Source: Candidatus Lindowbacteria bacterium RIFCSPLOWO2_12_FULL_62_27
GTDB taxonomy: Bacteria; Lindowbacteria; 2-12-FULL-62-27
Direction of reading: 5' to 3'
Length of the DNA stretch: 35,685 nucleotides
Assembly: GCA_001784175.1 (NCBI GenBank)
Contig: MFPR01000037.1
Coordinates: 87,959 to 123,643 of the forward strand
Shown here: positions 8,868-15,155 of the stretch, piece after piece
Numbering within the stretch: the first letter of the stretch is position 1
Layout: the number at the start of each line of letters is the position of its first letter
The notes under the pieces: generated by a model
Told to the model about the DNA's origin: nothing
Seen by the model: the letters and a program-made list of their open reading frames with translations, nothing else
Database searches by the model: none
Program-made: the position numbers and the translations under genes

Positions 8868-8876
8868 CTTGTACCA
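8868..8876 (-). promoter_or_regulatory. Extended -10 of ettA
   Basis: Minus-strand TGG-TACAAG is an extended -10 (TGn plus a 4/6 hexamer) ending 7 nt before the ettA ATG at 8861. No good -35 is present. It predicts a leaderless mRNA. Confidence 0.45.
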
Positions 8877-8908
8877 TAAGTCCGCGCGGTTGTGGACAGG
8901 GGGTCATT

Positions 8909-8927
8909 CGCCCCGCGTCACGGGGCG
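8909..8927 (-). terminator. Hairpin with the stop codon of the unknown secreted protein in its loop
   Basis: A perfect 7-bp GC stem (cgccccg / cggggcg) with a 5-nt loop whose first three bases on the minus strand are the TGA stop codon at 8918-8920. No U-tract follows, so classical intrinsic termination is doubtful. Confidence 0.35.
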
Positions 8928-9982
8928 TAACCGTATTTTTTTGCCGTCTCCTTCTCCATGAACGGAACGCCCCAAGTATTGGCGCGTTCTTCAATCGGAT
9001 GCGTGTTCCGGGTTGCAGGGCCGGGCGCCGGGGGGCCGGCTCCACTCCGCGGCGTGAATTTGACGCGGGCAATCTCTTCCTCCGTGGGCCCTATTTTTTC
9101 GCCCAACGTCTCCTCTGTCGCCTTGAGCATCTCGGCCTCCAGGGCCGGCGCCTTTGCGCCGTTTCGTTCATAGGCAACGATCGAGGCTGCCGCCCGCCTG
9201 GCGCGGCCCCGCATGACCTCCTCCATTTCGTCGGCCACGTCGTCCTTGCCTTCCTTCCTCAAGGATTCTATCCACTTCATCTCACCCGCGATCATTTCCT
9301 TCGGCCCTTCATAGGCGCCGCTGAACCCGCGGGCCACCACGTCCGTTTTCTCCGCGCGTGCCCTGTAGCCGCGGTTGGACGCCCCCAGCACGTCGATTTT
9401 CTCATCGTGCCGGTCGTATGCATAAGGCTTGCCGCCGGGACTCCCGAAATTCAGAACTTTGTCCGGATCAACGCCCAGACGGTCCATTTCCTCGATGCTC
9501 TCGCTCATGCCCGGCAATTTCTTGAAATTTTTCTGAAAATGCTCTTGGATGGCCTGGTTGGCCAGACGCTCCGCCTTTTCCGGTTCCTTCTCGACATCCA
9601 CCCCCTTGAGGGCGTCCCGGATGGCCGCTTCGCTGCTTTCAACATACGCCTGCATCTGCGCGTCATAATTTTCAGCGGCCTTGGCTTGCCGTTTCGAGGA
9701 TTCATAGCCCCGGTCGAACTGGCTGAGAACGTCATCCAGCGGCATCATAAAATCCGCCGCGGAAACCGCGCCGCCTCCGCATCCGGCGGCTGCGAACTCC
9801 GCGATCCGGCTGGTGATGAATTCATGCTCTGTGCCGTCCGATTCCGAATATTCGACGCCGAAGGAGGCGATGGGTGCCAAAGCAAATGCCAGCACGGCGC
9901 AGGATGTCGAAAATAGAATGCAAGCTGTGCGCGGCACATGCCCCGGCCCCGGGTTTGTTTCCGATCTTTTCATTGACGGCAT
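8918..9982 (-). CDS. Secreted protein of unknown function, alpha-helical and charged
   Basis: I do not recognise this 354-residue protein. A positively charged N-terminus and hydrophobic stretch (about 19-41, ACILFSTSCAVLAFALAP) look like a signal peptide. The mature part is strongly charged, rich in E, K, A and R, and predicted to be mostly helical with coiled-coil-like heptads (for example around 95-160 and 235-300). It ends with a proline/glycine-rich patch and a short conserved-looking tail. A cysteine in AAAGCGGGAV sits near mature residue 25 but is too far in for a lipobox. A promoter with perfect TTGACA ends 6 nt before the ATG. It stands alone between ettA and the DUF1573 gene. Confidence 0.7.
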   Translation of the reverse strand: MPSMKRSETNPGPGHVPRTACILFSTSCAVLAFALAPIASFGVEYSESDGTEHEFITSRIAEFAAAGCGGGAVSAADFMMPLDDVLSQFDRGYESSKRQAKAAENYDAQMQAYVESSEAAIRDALKGVDVEKEPEKAERLANQAIQEHFQKNFKKLPGMSESIEEMDRLGVDPDKVLNFGSPGGKPYAYDRHDEKIDVLGASNRGYRARAEKTDVVARGFSGAYEGPKEMIAGEMKWIESLRKEGKDDVADEMEEVMRGRARRAAASIVAYERNGAKAPALEAEMLKATEETLGEKIGPTEEEIARVKFTPRSGAGPPAPGPATRNTHPIEERANTWGVPFMEKETAKKYGYAP

Positions 9983-9987
9983 GCCTT

Positions 9988-10017
9988 AGTGTATTGGCAC
10001 TGATCATACAATGTCAA
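9988..10017 (-). promoter_or_regulatory. Promoter of the unknown secreted protein gene
   Basis: Minus strand: TTGACA (10012-10017), 18-bp spacer, TACACT (9988-9993, 4/6). The hexamer ends 6 nt before the ATG at 9982, so +1 coincides with the start codon and the mRNA is predicted to be leaderless. Confidence 0.6.
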
Positions 10018-10026
10018 GATCATTTT

Positions 10027-10668
10027 TCAGGGTCGCGGCGGCGGCCGGACCGTGAGGAATGCGCCCAGAATGTCGAGGAGGCCCGAGTCGATGCCGGGCA
10101 CGCGCGTGAGGTCGGCCAGTCGCGTGAACGCCCCGCGCCGGCGCCGCATGGCGACGATGGCGCGCGCACGGTCGGCCCCCACGTAGGGGGCGGCGGCGAG
10201 TTCCGTTTCGGAGGCGGCGTTGACGTCGATCCAGAACGTGTCGAATCCGATCTGGGCGGCGGCCGGCATCCCGGTATCGCCGGGCTGGACGCGGCCGGTC
10301 AGTTCGAAGAGCAGGGGCATGGCGGAATCGTGGCTGGAATAGACGGTGACGTATTTGTGGGCCTCGCCGGGGAATCCGGCCGTCCGGAACGCCACGTCGA
10401 CCGTCGCGGTTTCGCCCGGCCGCAACCGGCTGTCCGACACGGAGGCCGATGAACAGCCGCAGGATCCGACGACGCGATAGAAATCGACGGTATCGGCGCC
10501 GGTGTTGTGGATCGGAAATGATACTCTGACCACGTCGCCTTCCTTGGCCGTGCCGAAATCGAGCGCGCGGGTTTCGGTTTCAATCGTGGATTTCGCAGAA
10601 ACCGGCCCTGGAAAGATCGCGGCCCACATGAGCAATATCCAGCCGGCAAGCGAGCGTGAGCGAGTCAT
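10027..10668 (-). CDS. Secreted DUF1573 domain fused to a ComEA-like helix-hairpin-helix
   Basis: The 213-residue protein has a signal peptide (1-25, ending VSA). A DUF1573 Ig-like domain spans about 28-130: LDFGTAKEGDVV, FPIHNTGADTVDF, the conserved VGSCGCSS cysteines and the VTVYSSHDSAMP strand. A C-terminal helix-hairpin-helix pair spans about 148-208: VNAASETELAAAPYVGADRA, RRRGAFTRLADLTRVPGID. HhH repeats of this form occur in ComEA, the periplasmic DNA receptor for natural transformation. DUF1573 has no settled biochemical role. The ATG at 10668 is chosen because taggat lies 8 nt upstream; an ATG at 10677 is possible. The tRNA-Leu gene lies 30 bp upstream on the same strand. DNA binding outside the cytoplasm is an inference. 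Confidence 0.8.
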   Translation of the reverse strand: MTRSRSLAGWILLMWAAIFPGPVSAKSTIETETRALDFGTAKEGDVVRVSFPIHNTGADTVDFYRVVGSCGCSSASVSDSRLRPGETATVDVAFRTAGFPGEAHKYVTVYSSHDSAMPLLFELTGRVQPGDTGMPAAAQIGFDTFWIDVNAASETELAAAPYVGADRARAIVAMRRRRGAFTRLADLTRVPGIDSGLLDILGAFLTVRPPPRP

Positions 10669-10698
10669 CGCGGACATCCTACCATACGAGAAGCGTCG

Positions 10699-10784
10699 TG
10701 CCGGGGGCGGGAGTTGAACCCGCACGGCCCTTTCGGGCCACAGGATTTTAAGTCCTGAGCGTCTGCCAATTTCGCCACCCCGGC
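10699..10784 (-). tRNA. tRNA-Leu (anticodon UAA)
   Basis: The 86-nt minus-strand cloverleaf has acceptor gccgggg/ccccggc, anticodon loop CTTAAAA on a 5-bp stem (UAA), a long variable arm typical of class II tRNAs (gtggcccgaaagggccgt), and the T-arm ggttcaactcc. The 3' CCA is not encoded. Confidence 0.96.
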
Positions 10785-10794
10785 CTGCTTTGAG

Positions 10795-10827
10795 AAAAAA
10801 ACAGTCCCGACGAGTTTGTCGGGACTG
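10795..10827 (-). terminator. Intrinsic terminator after the cold-shock gene
   Basis: Minus strand: a perfect 10-bp stem (cagtcccgac/gtcgggactg) with a 6-nt loop followed directly by seven U residues. It lies 33 bp after the csp stop and only 10 bp before the 5' end of tRNA-Leu. Unless tRNA-Leu has a promoter inside this element, it may depend on partial read-through. Confidence 0.92.
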
Positions 10828-10859
10828 CGGTTGTTCGTTGGTGAAGATCAGCTTGAACC

Positions 10860-11069
10860 TCAGGCCATCACTTTCTGGACATTCAACGCCTGCTTGCCTT
10901 TTTTGCCTTCGCCAATTTCAAACTGGACTTTCTGGCCTTCTTCGAGGTTCTTGAATCCCTCGCCGGCAATGCTGGTGAAGTGGACAAAAATGTCTCCGGC
11001 TCCGCCTTCGAGCTCGATGAATCCATAGCCCTTTTTGGAGTCAAACCATTTGACTTTGCCCTGCGCCAT
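10860..11069 (-). CDS. Cold-shock protein (CspA family)
   Basis: The 69-residue single cold-shock domain binds single-stranded nucleic acids as an RNA chaperone. RNP1 (KGYGFIEL) and RNP2 (DIFVHFT) are intact, with the usual N-terminal [10 protein letters not shown]. The ATG at 11069 is chosen over an upstream in-frame start because aggaggtgg sits 6 nt before it and it gives the canonical MAQGKVKWF start. It has an exceptionally strong Shine-Dalgarno, a long predicted leader and a strong terminator, so it is a monocistronic unit. Which csp paralogue it is cannot be told. Confidence 0.97.
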   Translation of the reverse strand: MAQGKVKWFDSKKGYGFIELEGGAGDIFVHFTSIAGEGFKNLEEGQKVQFEIGEGKKGKQALNVQKVMA

Positions 11070-11257
11070 CTGCTCCACCTCCTTCTCAATGTTCAGCCTC
11101 AATCAGGAACGCCTTTCATTTTCCGCTTCTCACTGTTATCGGCTGACGCACTCGCGTGGAGAACACTTACCGGCACAGCTTACGGGACAATCCTGGCTTC
11201 CTCACCCGCGTCGATGTCCATGCATCTGGCGGGCCAAGGCATTATGAACCAACGCTC

Positions 11258-11286
11258 ATATCACATTATAATCTTCCACCTGTCAA
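11258..11286 (-). promoter_or_regulatory. Predicted csp promoter with a long 5' leader
   Basis: Minus strand: perfect TTGACA (11281-11286), 17-bp spacer, TGATAT (11258-11263, 3/6). A start near 11251 would give a leader of about 180 nt before the csp ATG. Long leaders are known for cold-inducible csp mRNAs, where they act as thermosensors. The 11103-11250 stretch contains no gene that I can see and is assigned to this leader. Confidence 0.45.
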
Positions 11287-11370
11287 TCTCAGCGCTCAAA
11301 TTTAATCGCGGCGTCGGCCTGCGGCCCGTCGATGGCGTCCCTCCCTGCCTGTTTGTCCGGAAATGTTGGA

Positions 11371-11444
11371 AGGCGGCGACCGGATTTGAACCGGTGAGTC
11401 GCGGTTTTGCAGACCGCTCCCTTGGGCCTCTTGGGTACGCCGCC
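11371..11444 (-). tRNA. tRNA-Cys (anticodon GCA)
   Basis: The 74-nt minus-strand cloverleaf has acceptor ggcggcg/cgccgcc, anticodon stem gcggt/accgc around CTGCAAA (GCA), and T-arm ggttcaaatcc. The D-arm form acccaagaggcccaagg is common for bacterial tRNA-Cys. CCA is not encoded. Confidence 0.95.
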
Positions 11445-11474
11445 GAACACATGGATGTGTCCGAAGTTACATGA

Positions 11475-11909
11475 CTACCACCGAATGTTGATATAATTCT
11501 CCAGTTGCTCAATTACGAATTTCTGGTCCTCGATGATCGCCTTCACCAGGTCCCCGATCGAAACGAACCCGACGGGCTTGCCGCTTTCGAGGACCGGAAG
11601 ATGCCGGATCCGCTTGTCGGTCATGAGCGCCAGCGCCTCCGCAACCTTGATGTCGGGCTGAACGAAGAGAACGCGGTCCGTCATGATGTCCTTGACCGGC
11701 GTGTCCTTCGAGCTGCGGCCCTTCAGAATCACCTTCCGCGCGTAGTCCCGCTCGGACAGAATGCCCACCACCTCATCGCCCTTCATCACGAGGAGCGCGC
11801 CGACATTCTTCTGGGCCATGTAGTGCAGCGCGTCCAACACCGGCGCGTCCGGACCCACGACCCATACCTCCGGTCCCTTTTTGGCCAGAATATCGCGTAT
11901 CGTTTTCAT
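11475..11909 (-). CDS. CBS-domain pair protein
   Basis: The 144-residue stand-alone protein has two CBS motifs (about 10-68 and 75-132), each with the typical ending: GILSERDYARKV and GFVSIGDLVKAI. Such pairs bind adenosyl ligands (AMP, ATP, SAM) and regulate partner proteins. There is no catalytic domain, signal or membrane segment. The gene lies between tRNA-Thr (26 bp upstream) and tRNA-Cys (30 bp downstream) on the same strand, so it may be cotranscribed with tRNAs. A ggaaagg Shine-Dalgarno-like stretch lies about 10 nt before the ATG. The partner is unknown. Confidence 0.9.
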   Translation of the reverse strand: MKTIRDILAKKGPEVWVVGPDAPVLDALHYMAQKNVGALLVMKGDEVVGILSERDYARKVILKGRSSKDTPVKDIMTDRVLFVQPDIKVAEALALMTDKRIRHLPVLESGKPVGFVSIGDLVKAIIEDQKFVIEQLENYINIRW

Positions 11910-11935
11910 CGGCCCATGCCTTTCCTTGATAAAAA

Positions 11936-12008
11936 AGCCGAGGATCGGAATTGAACCGACGACCTACTCCTTACCATGGAGTTGCTCTACCGACTGAGCT
12001 ACCTCGGC
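11936..12008 (-). tRNA. tRNA-Thr (anticodon GGU)
   Basis: The 73-nt minus-strand cloverleaf has acceptor gccgagg/cctcggc, the standard D-arm tagctcagtcggtagagca, anticodon loop ATGGTAA (GGU) on an actcc/ggagt stem, and T-arm cggttcaattccg. CCA is not encoded. Confidence 0.96.
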
Positions 12009-12021
12009 AGATCGGATGCCA

Positions 12022-12050
12022 ATATTACATCCGTCTGTTTCGATAAACAA
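12022..12050 (-). promoter_or_regulatory. tRNA-Thr promoter
   Basis: Minus strand: TTGTTT (12045-12050), 17-bp spacer, TAATAT (12022-12027). The predicted start is near 12015, 7 nt before the mature tRNA. Confidence 0.55.
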
Positions 12051-12074
12051 CAACGCGCCGAAAATCATTCGGCG
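12045..12074 (-). terminator. Terminator hairpin at the stop codon of the TPR gene
   Basis: A perfect 7-bp stem (12056-12062 with 12068-12074) has a 5-nt loop that begins, on the minus strand, with the TGA stop codon. It is followed by the T-rich run gttgttgttt, which also forms the -35 region of tRNA-Thr. Confidence 0.5.
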
Positions 12075-14161
12075 TTCACAGGCGCGCTCCTATTGCGCGT
12101 CTGTTTGGATCGGATTTTTTCGGCGCGGGACCTGTAATATTCGGCCGAGAGGTTGCCGGTTTTTCGGTAGAGTTTGGCGAGGTTTTCCAAAATGGCGAGC
12201 AAATCGGGATGCTCCGGTCCAAGGAGGGTTTCTTTAATCTCCAGCGCCCGGCGAATCAAGGGTTCGGCGTCGGCATACCGGCGCTGGCTGTAATAGACGG
12301 CGGACAGATTCACCAGCGTCGTCGCCAATTCACCGTCGGTTTTCCCCCGCGCCCCTTCCTGGATGGCCGCCAGGCGTTTGAACACCACCTCGGCATCCGG
12401 ATGGCGGCGCAGATTCAGGTACAAATCTCCCAAATTGGCCAGGACATTTTCCATCAGCGGATGATTCGAACCCAGTGATTTCTCTCTGATCGCCAATGCC
12501 TGCTTGTAAACGTCTTCGGCCTCTGCGGAGCGTCCCTGATGGGCGTACATCCATCCCAGATTACTGAGCGCCGAAGCGATCTCGACATACTCGGGGCCGT
12601 GGGCCTTCTCCCACATTCTCGCCGCCCGCTTGAACATGACTTCGGCTTGCACGTACTGTGTGCGATCCCGATGGATCACGCCGAGGTTGTTCAACCTGCG
12701 CGCGGTGTCCCGCTCGTGCCCCGGCGGCCAATGGGCCGACATCTCGACCAATCTTCCGTAGACGGCTTCCGCTTCCTTGTTTCTGCCCGGTTTGCTGTAG
12801 ATGACCTCCAAATTTTGCAGGATCATTAATATATCCGGATCATTCGGATCGGGCCTGCGGTCTTTCTCCTTGACCTCCAACGCGCGCCTGTACAGGATTT
12901 CCGCGTCGTCCTGCCGTCCCTGTTTCATATGGAGACTTGCCAGGTTCAAGAGACACGCGACCCGCCGGTCCGGCCGGCCCGGGAAGCGTTCCTGGATGGC
13001 CAGCGCCCGCTGGGAGAAGGACAACGCCCGGTCGAAACGATTCTGGTTCATGTAAAAGCCGGAGATGTCGAGAAGGAGCGGCGTGAGGGCCGGGCTGTCC
13101 GGACCGGACAGGCCCTCTGACATTTGCAAAGCTTCCGCGTAAAGCAACTCGGCGCGGCCCGGGTCCCGGGTGGTGTACAGTCCCGCCAGCGCGACCATGC
13201 TCTCCATCACCAAGGGGTGGGCGGGTCCGAGCGACTTCTTTCTGAGTTCCAGCGCCCGCGACAGATGTTGATGCGCGTCTGAATAGCGTTCCATTGAAAC
13301 ATCCGTTCGTCCAAGTCGATCGAGGGCGTCCGCGTCGTCCGTCGCGGCCGACGCGCGGGTGACTGTGTCCCCCGGCCTCTTTTTCCGTGTTTGCGGCGCG
13401 GGGACAGACTTGTCCGTGACAATCCACGTGTCCGACGTGAACTGCAAATCATACGACACGCTCGAATGGGCTTTGAGGACCAGTTGCAATCCCCTGTTTG
13501 CATGGTTGGGCGGATAAACGCCGTCCTCCAGGCGGAATATTCTTTCGTACGGGACACCGGTGTCAAAGATCGCGGCGATTTCATGTTCCCCCGTCCGCCT
13601 GTGGCGGATCGTGACCCGCCGGAGGGTCGCGACCGGATTCGATGGGATCCAGTACGAGTTCAGTTTTTGAAGCCACCCTGTATCATTCCTGTAAAAGAGA
13701 ACCTCGTTTGTGCCGTCGCCGTGCCGCAGAAATCGAATCACATAGCCCGTCCGGTCGCCCGTCCGCTTGTTGGCTCTGGGACCGTAGGGGAATGGGGTCA
13801 GCAAAAAGCCGCGGCCCGGGCCCGCCGCATAGCAGACAAATGCGCTGTTCGACACGTCCGCTCCGCCGCCCATGAAGTTCATCTCGATATCCCGCTCGTC
13901 CGGAATGGCGGATGTGGCCGGCAGGGCGCACTCGAGGCCCACGGGTTCGCTGTTGGGGGCGGTCGTGTAATGGAACACGATCCGGCCATTTTCGATTCGA
14001 TGGTTCGAGAAGTCGGACCGATAGAGGTCCTTGTTCAGCGGATGATCCGTGTCGAAATCTTCCCGGAAAATGACGCCCGCTCCCGCCCGGCTCGCGAAGA
14101 AAAGAATGCCGCATACAAGAACCAGGCAAGGGATGTGACGAAAGAGACCCAGTTGATGCAC
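12065..14161 (-). CDS. Secreted tetratricopeptide (kinesin-light-chain-type) repeat protein
   Basis: The 698-residue protein has a signal peptide (about 1-28, ending SRAGAG). A beta-rich N-terminal domain of about 230 residues follows (EDFDTDHPLNKDLY..., LamG-like in style but not assignable). From about 275 to 670 there are roughly nine 42-residue TPRs of the kinesin-light-chain form, such as RRALEIKETLLGPEHPDL. TPR arrays mediate protein-protein contacts, and this one would act outside the inner membrane. The start is GTG, with an extended -10 7 nt upstream and no Shine-Dalgarno. It is divergent from the barrel-like gene at 14234. No enzyme domain is seen. Confidence 0.85.
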   Translation of the reverse strand: MHQLGLFRHIPCLVLVCGILFFASRAGAGVIFREDFDTDHPLNKDLYRSDFSNHRIENGRIVFHYTTAPNSEPVGLECALPATSAIPDERDIEMNFMGGGADVSNSAFVCYAAGPGRGFLLTPFPYGPRANKRTGDRTGYVIRFLRHGDGTNEVLFYRNDTGWLQKLNSYWIPSNPVATLRRVTIRHRRTGEHEIAAIFDTGVPYERIFRLEDGVYPPNHANRGLQLVLKAHSSVSYDLQFTSDTWIVTDKSVPAPQTRKKRPGDTVTRASAATDDADALDRLGRTDVSMERYSDAHQHLSRALELRKKSLGPAHPLVMESMVALAGLYTTRDPGRAELLYAEALQMSEGLSGPDSPALTPLLLDISGFYMNQNRFDRALSFSQRALAIQERFPGRPDRRVACLLNLASLHMKQGRQDDAEILYRRALEVKEKDRRPDPNDPDILMILQNLEVIYSKPGRNKEAEAVYGRLVEMSAHWPPGHERDTARRLNNLGVIHRDRTQYVQAEVMFKRAARMWEKAHGPEYVEIASALSNLGWMYAHQGRSAEAEDVYKQALAIREKSLGSNHPLMENVLANLGDLYLNLRRHPDAEVVFKRLAAIQEGARGKTDGELATTLVNLSAVYYSQRRYADAEPLIRRALEIKETLLGPEHPDLLAILENLAKLYRKTGNLSAEYYRSRAEKIRSKQTRNRSAPVNAE

Positions 14162-14167
14162 GCGCGC

Positions 14168-14194
14168 ATCCTAGCATGAACCGCGGAACGCCAA
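14168..14194 (-). promoter_or_regulatory. Extended -10 promoter of the TPR gene
   Basis: Minus strand: TTGGCG (14189-14194), short 15-bp spacer, extended -10 TGC-TAGGAT (14168-14176). The hexamer ends 7 nt before the GTG start at 14161, predicting a leaderless mRNA. Confidence 0.45.
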
Positions 14195-14233
14195 TAGAAG
14201 CTGCGAACGGAATGTGGTACGAAGGGGGCGCAG

Positions 14234-15148
14234 ATGAAGAAGCGCATTGTTTGCGCCGCATGTATATGGATTTTAGCGTGGTCCGTCGTGGTCGAGTCAG
14301 GACGGGTCCGGGCTGACGACGAAGGCCAGCTCCGGCGGGTCGAGGACAAGGCCAACCGCCCGAAGGAGACGTCGCCGGAAGAGGCGGCGCGGCAGGCCGC
14401 GGCCGAACGCAAGGAACTGGAACGGCAGCGGCGCCGGGAAGAGGAGCGGGAACGGTGGCGGCGCGCGCATCCGGGCGAGCGGACGCCGGAGGGGGTGGGG
14501 GGCGACGGGTCCGACTGGATCTGGAGCGACCTCGCCATGATCGGGCTGATCGCGCCTTTTGCCGGGCCTTATTATCTGCTGGACGACCGTTACGATGAGC
14601 CGGTAGGGTTCGAAGCCTATCCGTTCGCCGATGACGCGGAAGGGTGTACCCGCCGGGACGGCCGCGACTGGCTGATGCAGACCCATCTTTCGATCCAGAG
14701 CGTTTCCGGAAACATTCTGGCGACGCGCGCCGACGGGTCTCTGAATTTCTGGCAGCGGCTGGCCCTCGAGGGCGCGTACAGCCGGTATGAGGAGCGGCTG
14801 AAAAATCACACGGAGATTCTGCGCCTCCGCGAGGCGCTCGTGACGTTCATGTTCGCGCAAAACGAGTTTCTGGATTTTCGTGCCGGCGTCGGATCCCAAG
14901 CCATCGATGGCCGGAATTTGAACACGGGCGTCAAGTGGGTTTACCGGATCCGGTGGTTTCACCGGCCGTTTCAATTCAATCTTGACCTTGGCGTCACGAC
15001 GAATCTGGGGGCGTCGACGCTGTCCGAAATCTCACCGGGCGTGGGCTGGCACGTAGGCCGCTTCGAGTCGCGCCTGAGTTACCGGCGCCTCAAAATCTCC
15101 GGCGACCGGCTCGCCGGGCCTGAACTGTCGGTCCGGGTCTGGTTTTAG
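14234..15148 (+). CDS. Putative outer-membrane beta-barrel protein with charged N-terminal region
   Basis: The 304-residue protein is not recognised by name. It has a signal peptide (1-27, ending VRA), then a highly charged, coiled-coil-like segment (about 30-85, rich in E, R and K). The C-terminal half has alternating polar/hydrophobic strands with aromatic girdles and ends in VRVWF, a terminal phenylalanine typical of BAM-inserted barrels. The start is supported by aaggggg 5 nt upstream. It converges on the large TPR-CRTAC1 gene with only 7 bp between the stops. Barrel assignment is inferred from strand pattern and the C-terminal residue. Confidence 0.6.
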   Translation: MKKRIVCAACIWILAWSVVVESGRVRADDEGQLRRVEDKANRPKETSPEEAARQAAAERKELERQRRREEERERWRRAHPGERTPEGVGGDGSDWIWSDLAMIGLIAPFAGPYYLLDDRYDEPVGFEAYPFADDAEGCTRRDGRDWLMQTHLSIQSVSGNILATRADGSLNFWQRLALEGAYSRYEERLKNHTEILRLREALVTFMFAQNEFLDFRAGVGSQAIDGRNLNTGVKWVYRIRWFHRPFQFNLDLGVTTNLGASTLSEISPGVGWHVGRFESRLSYRRLKISGDRLAGPELSVRVWF

Positions 15149-15155
15149 CGCAAGC

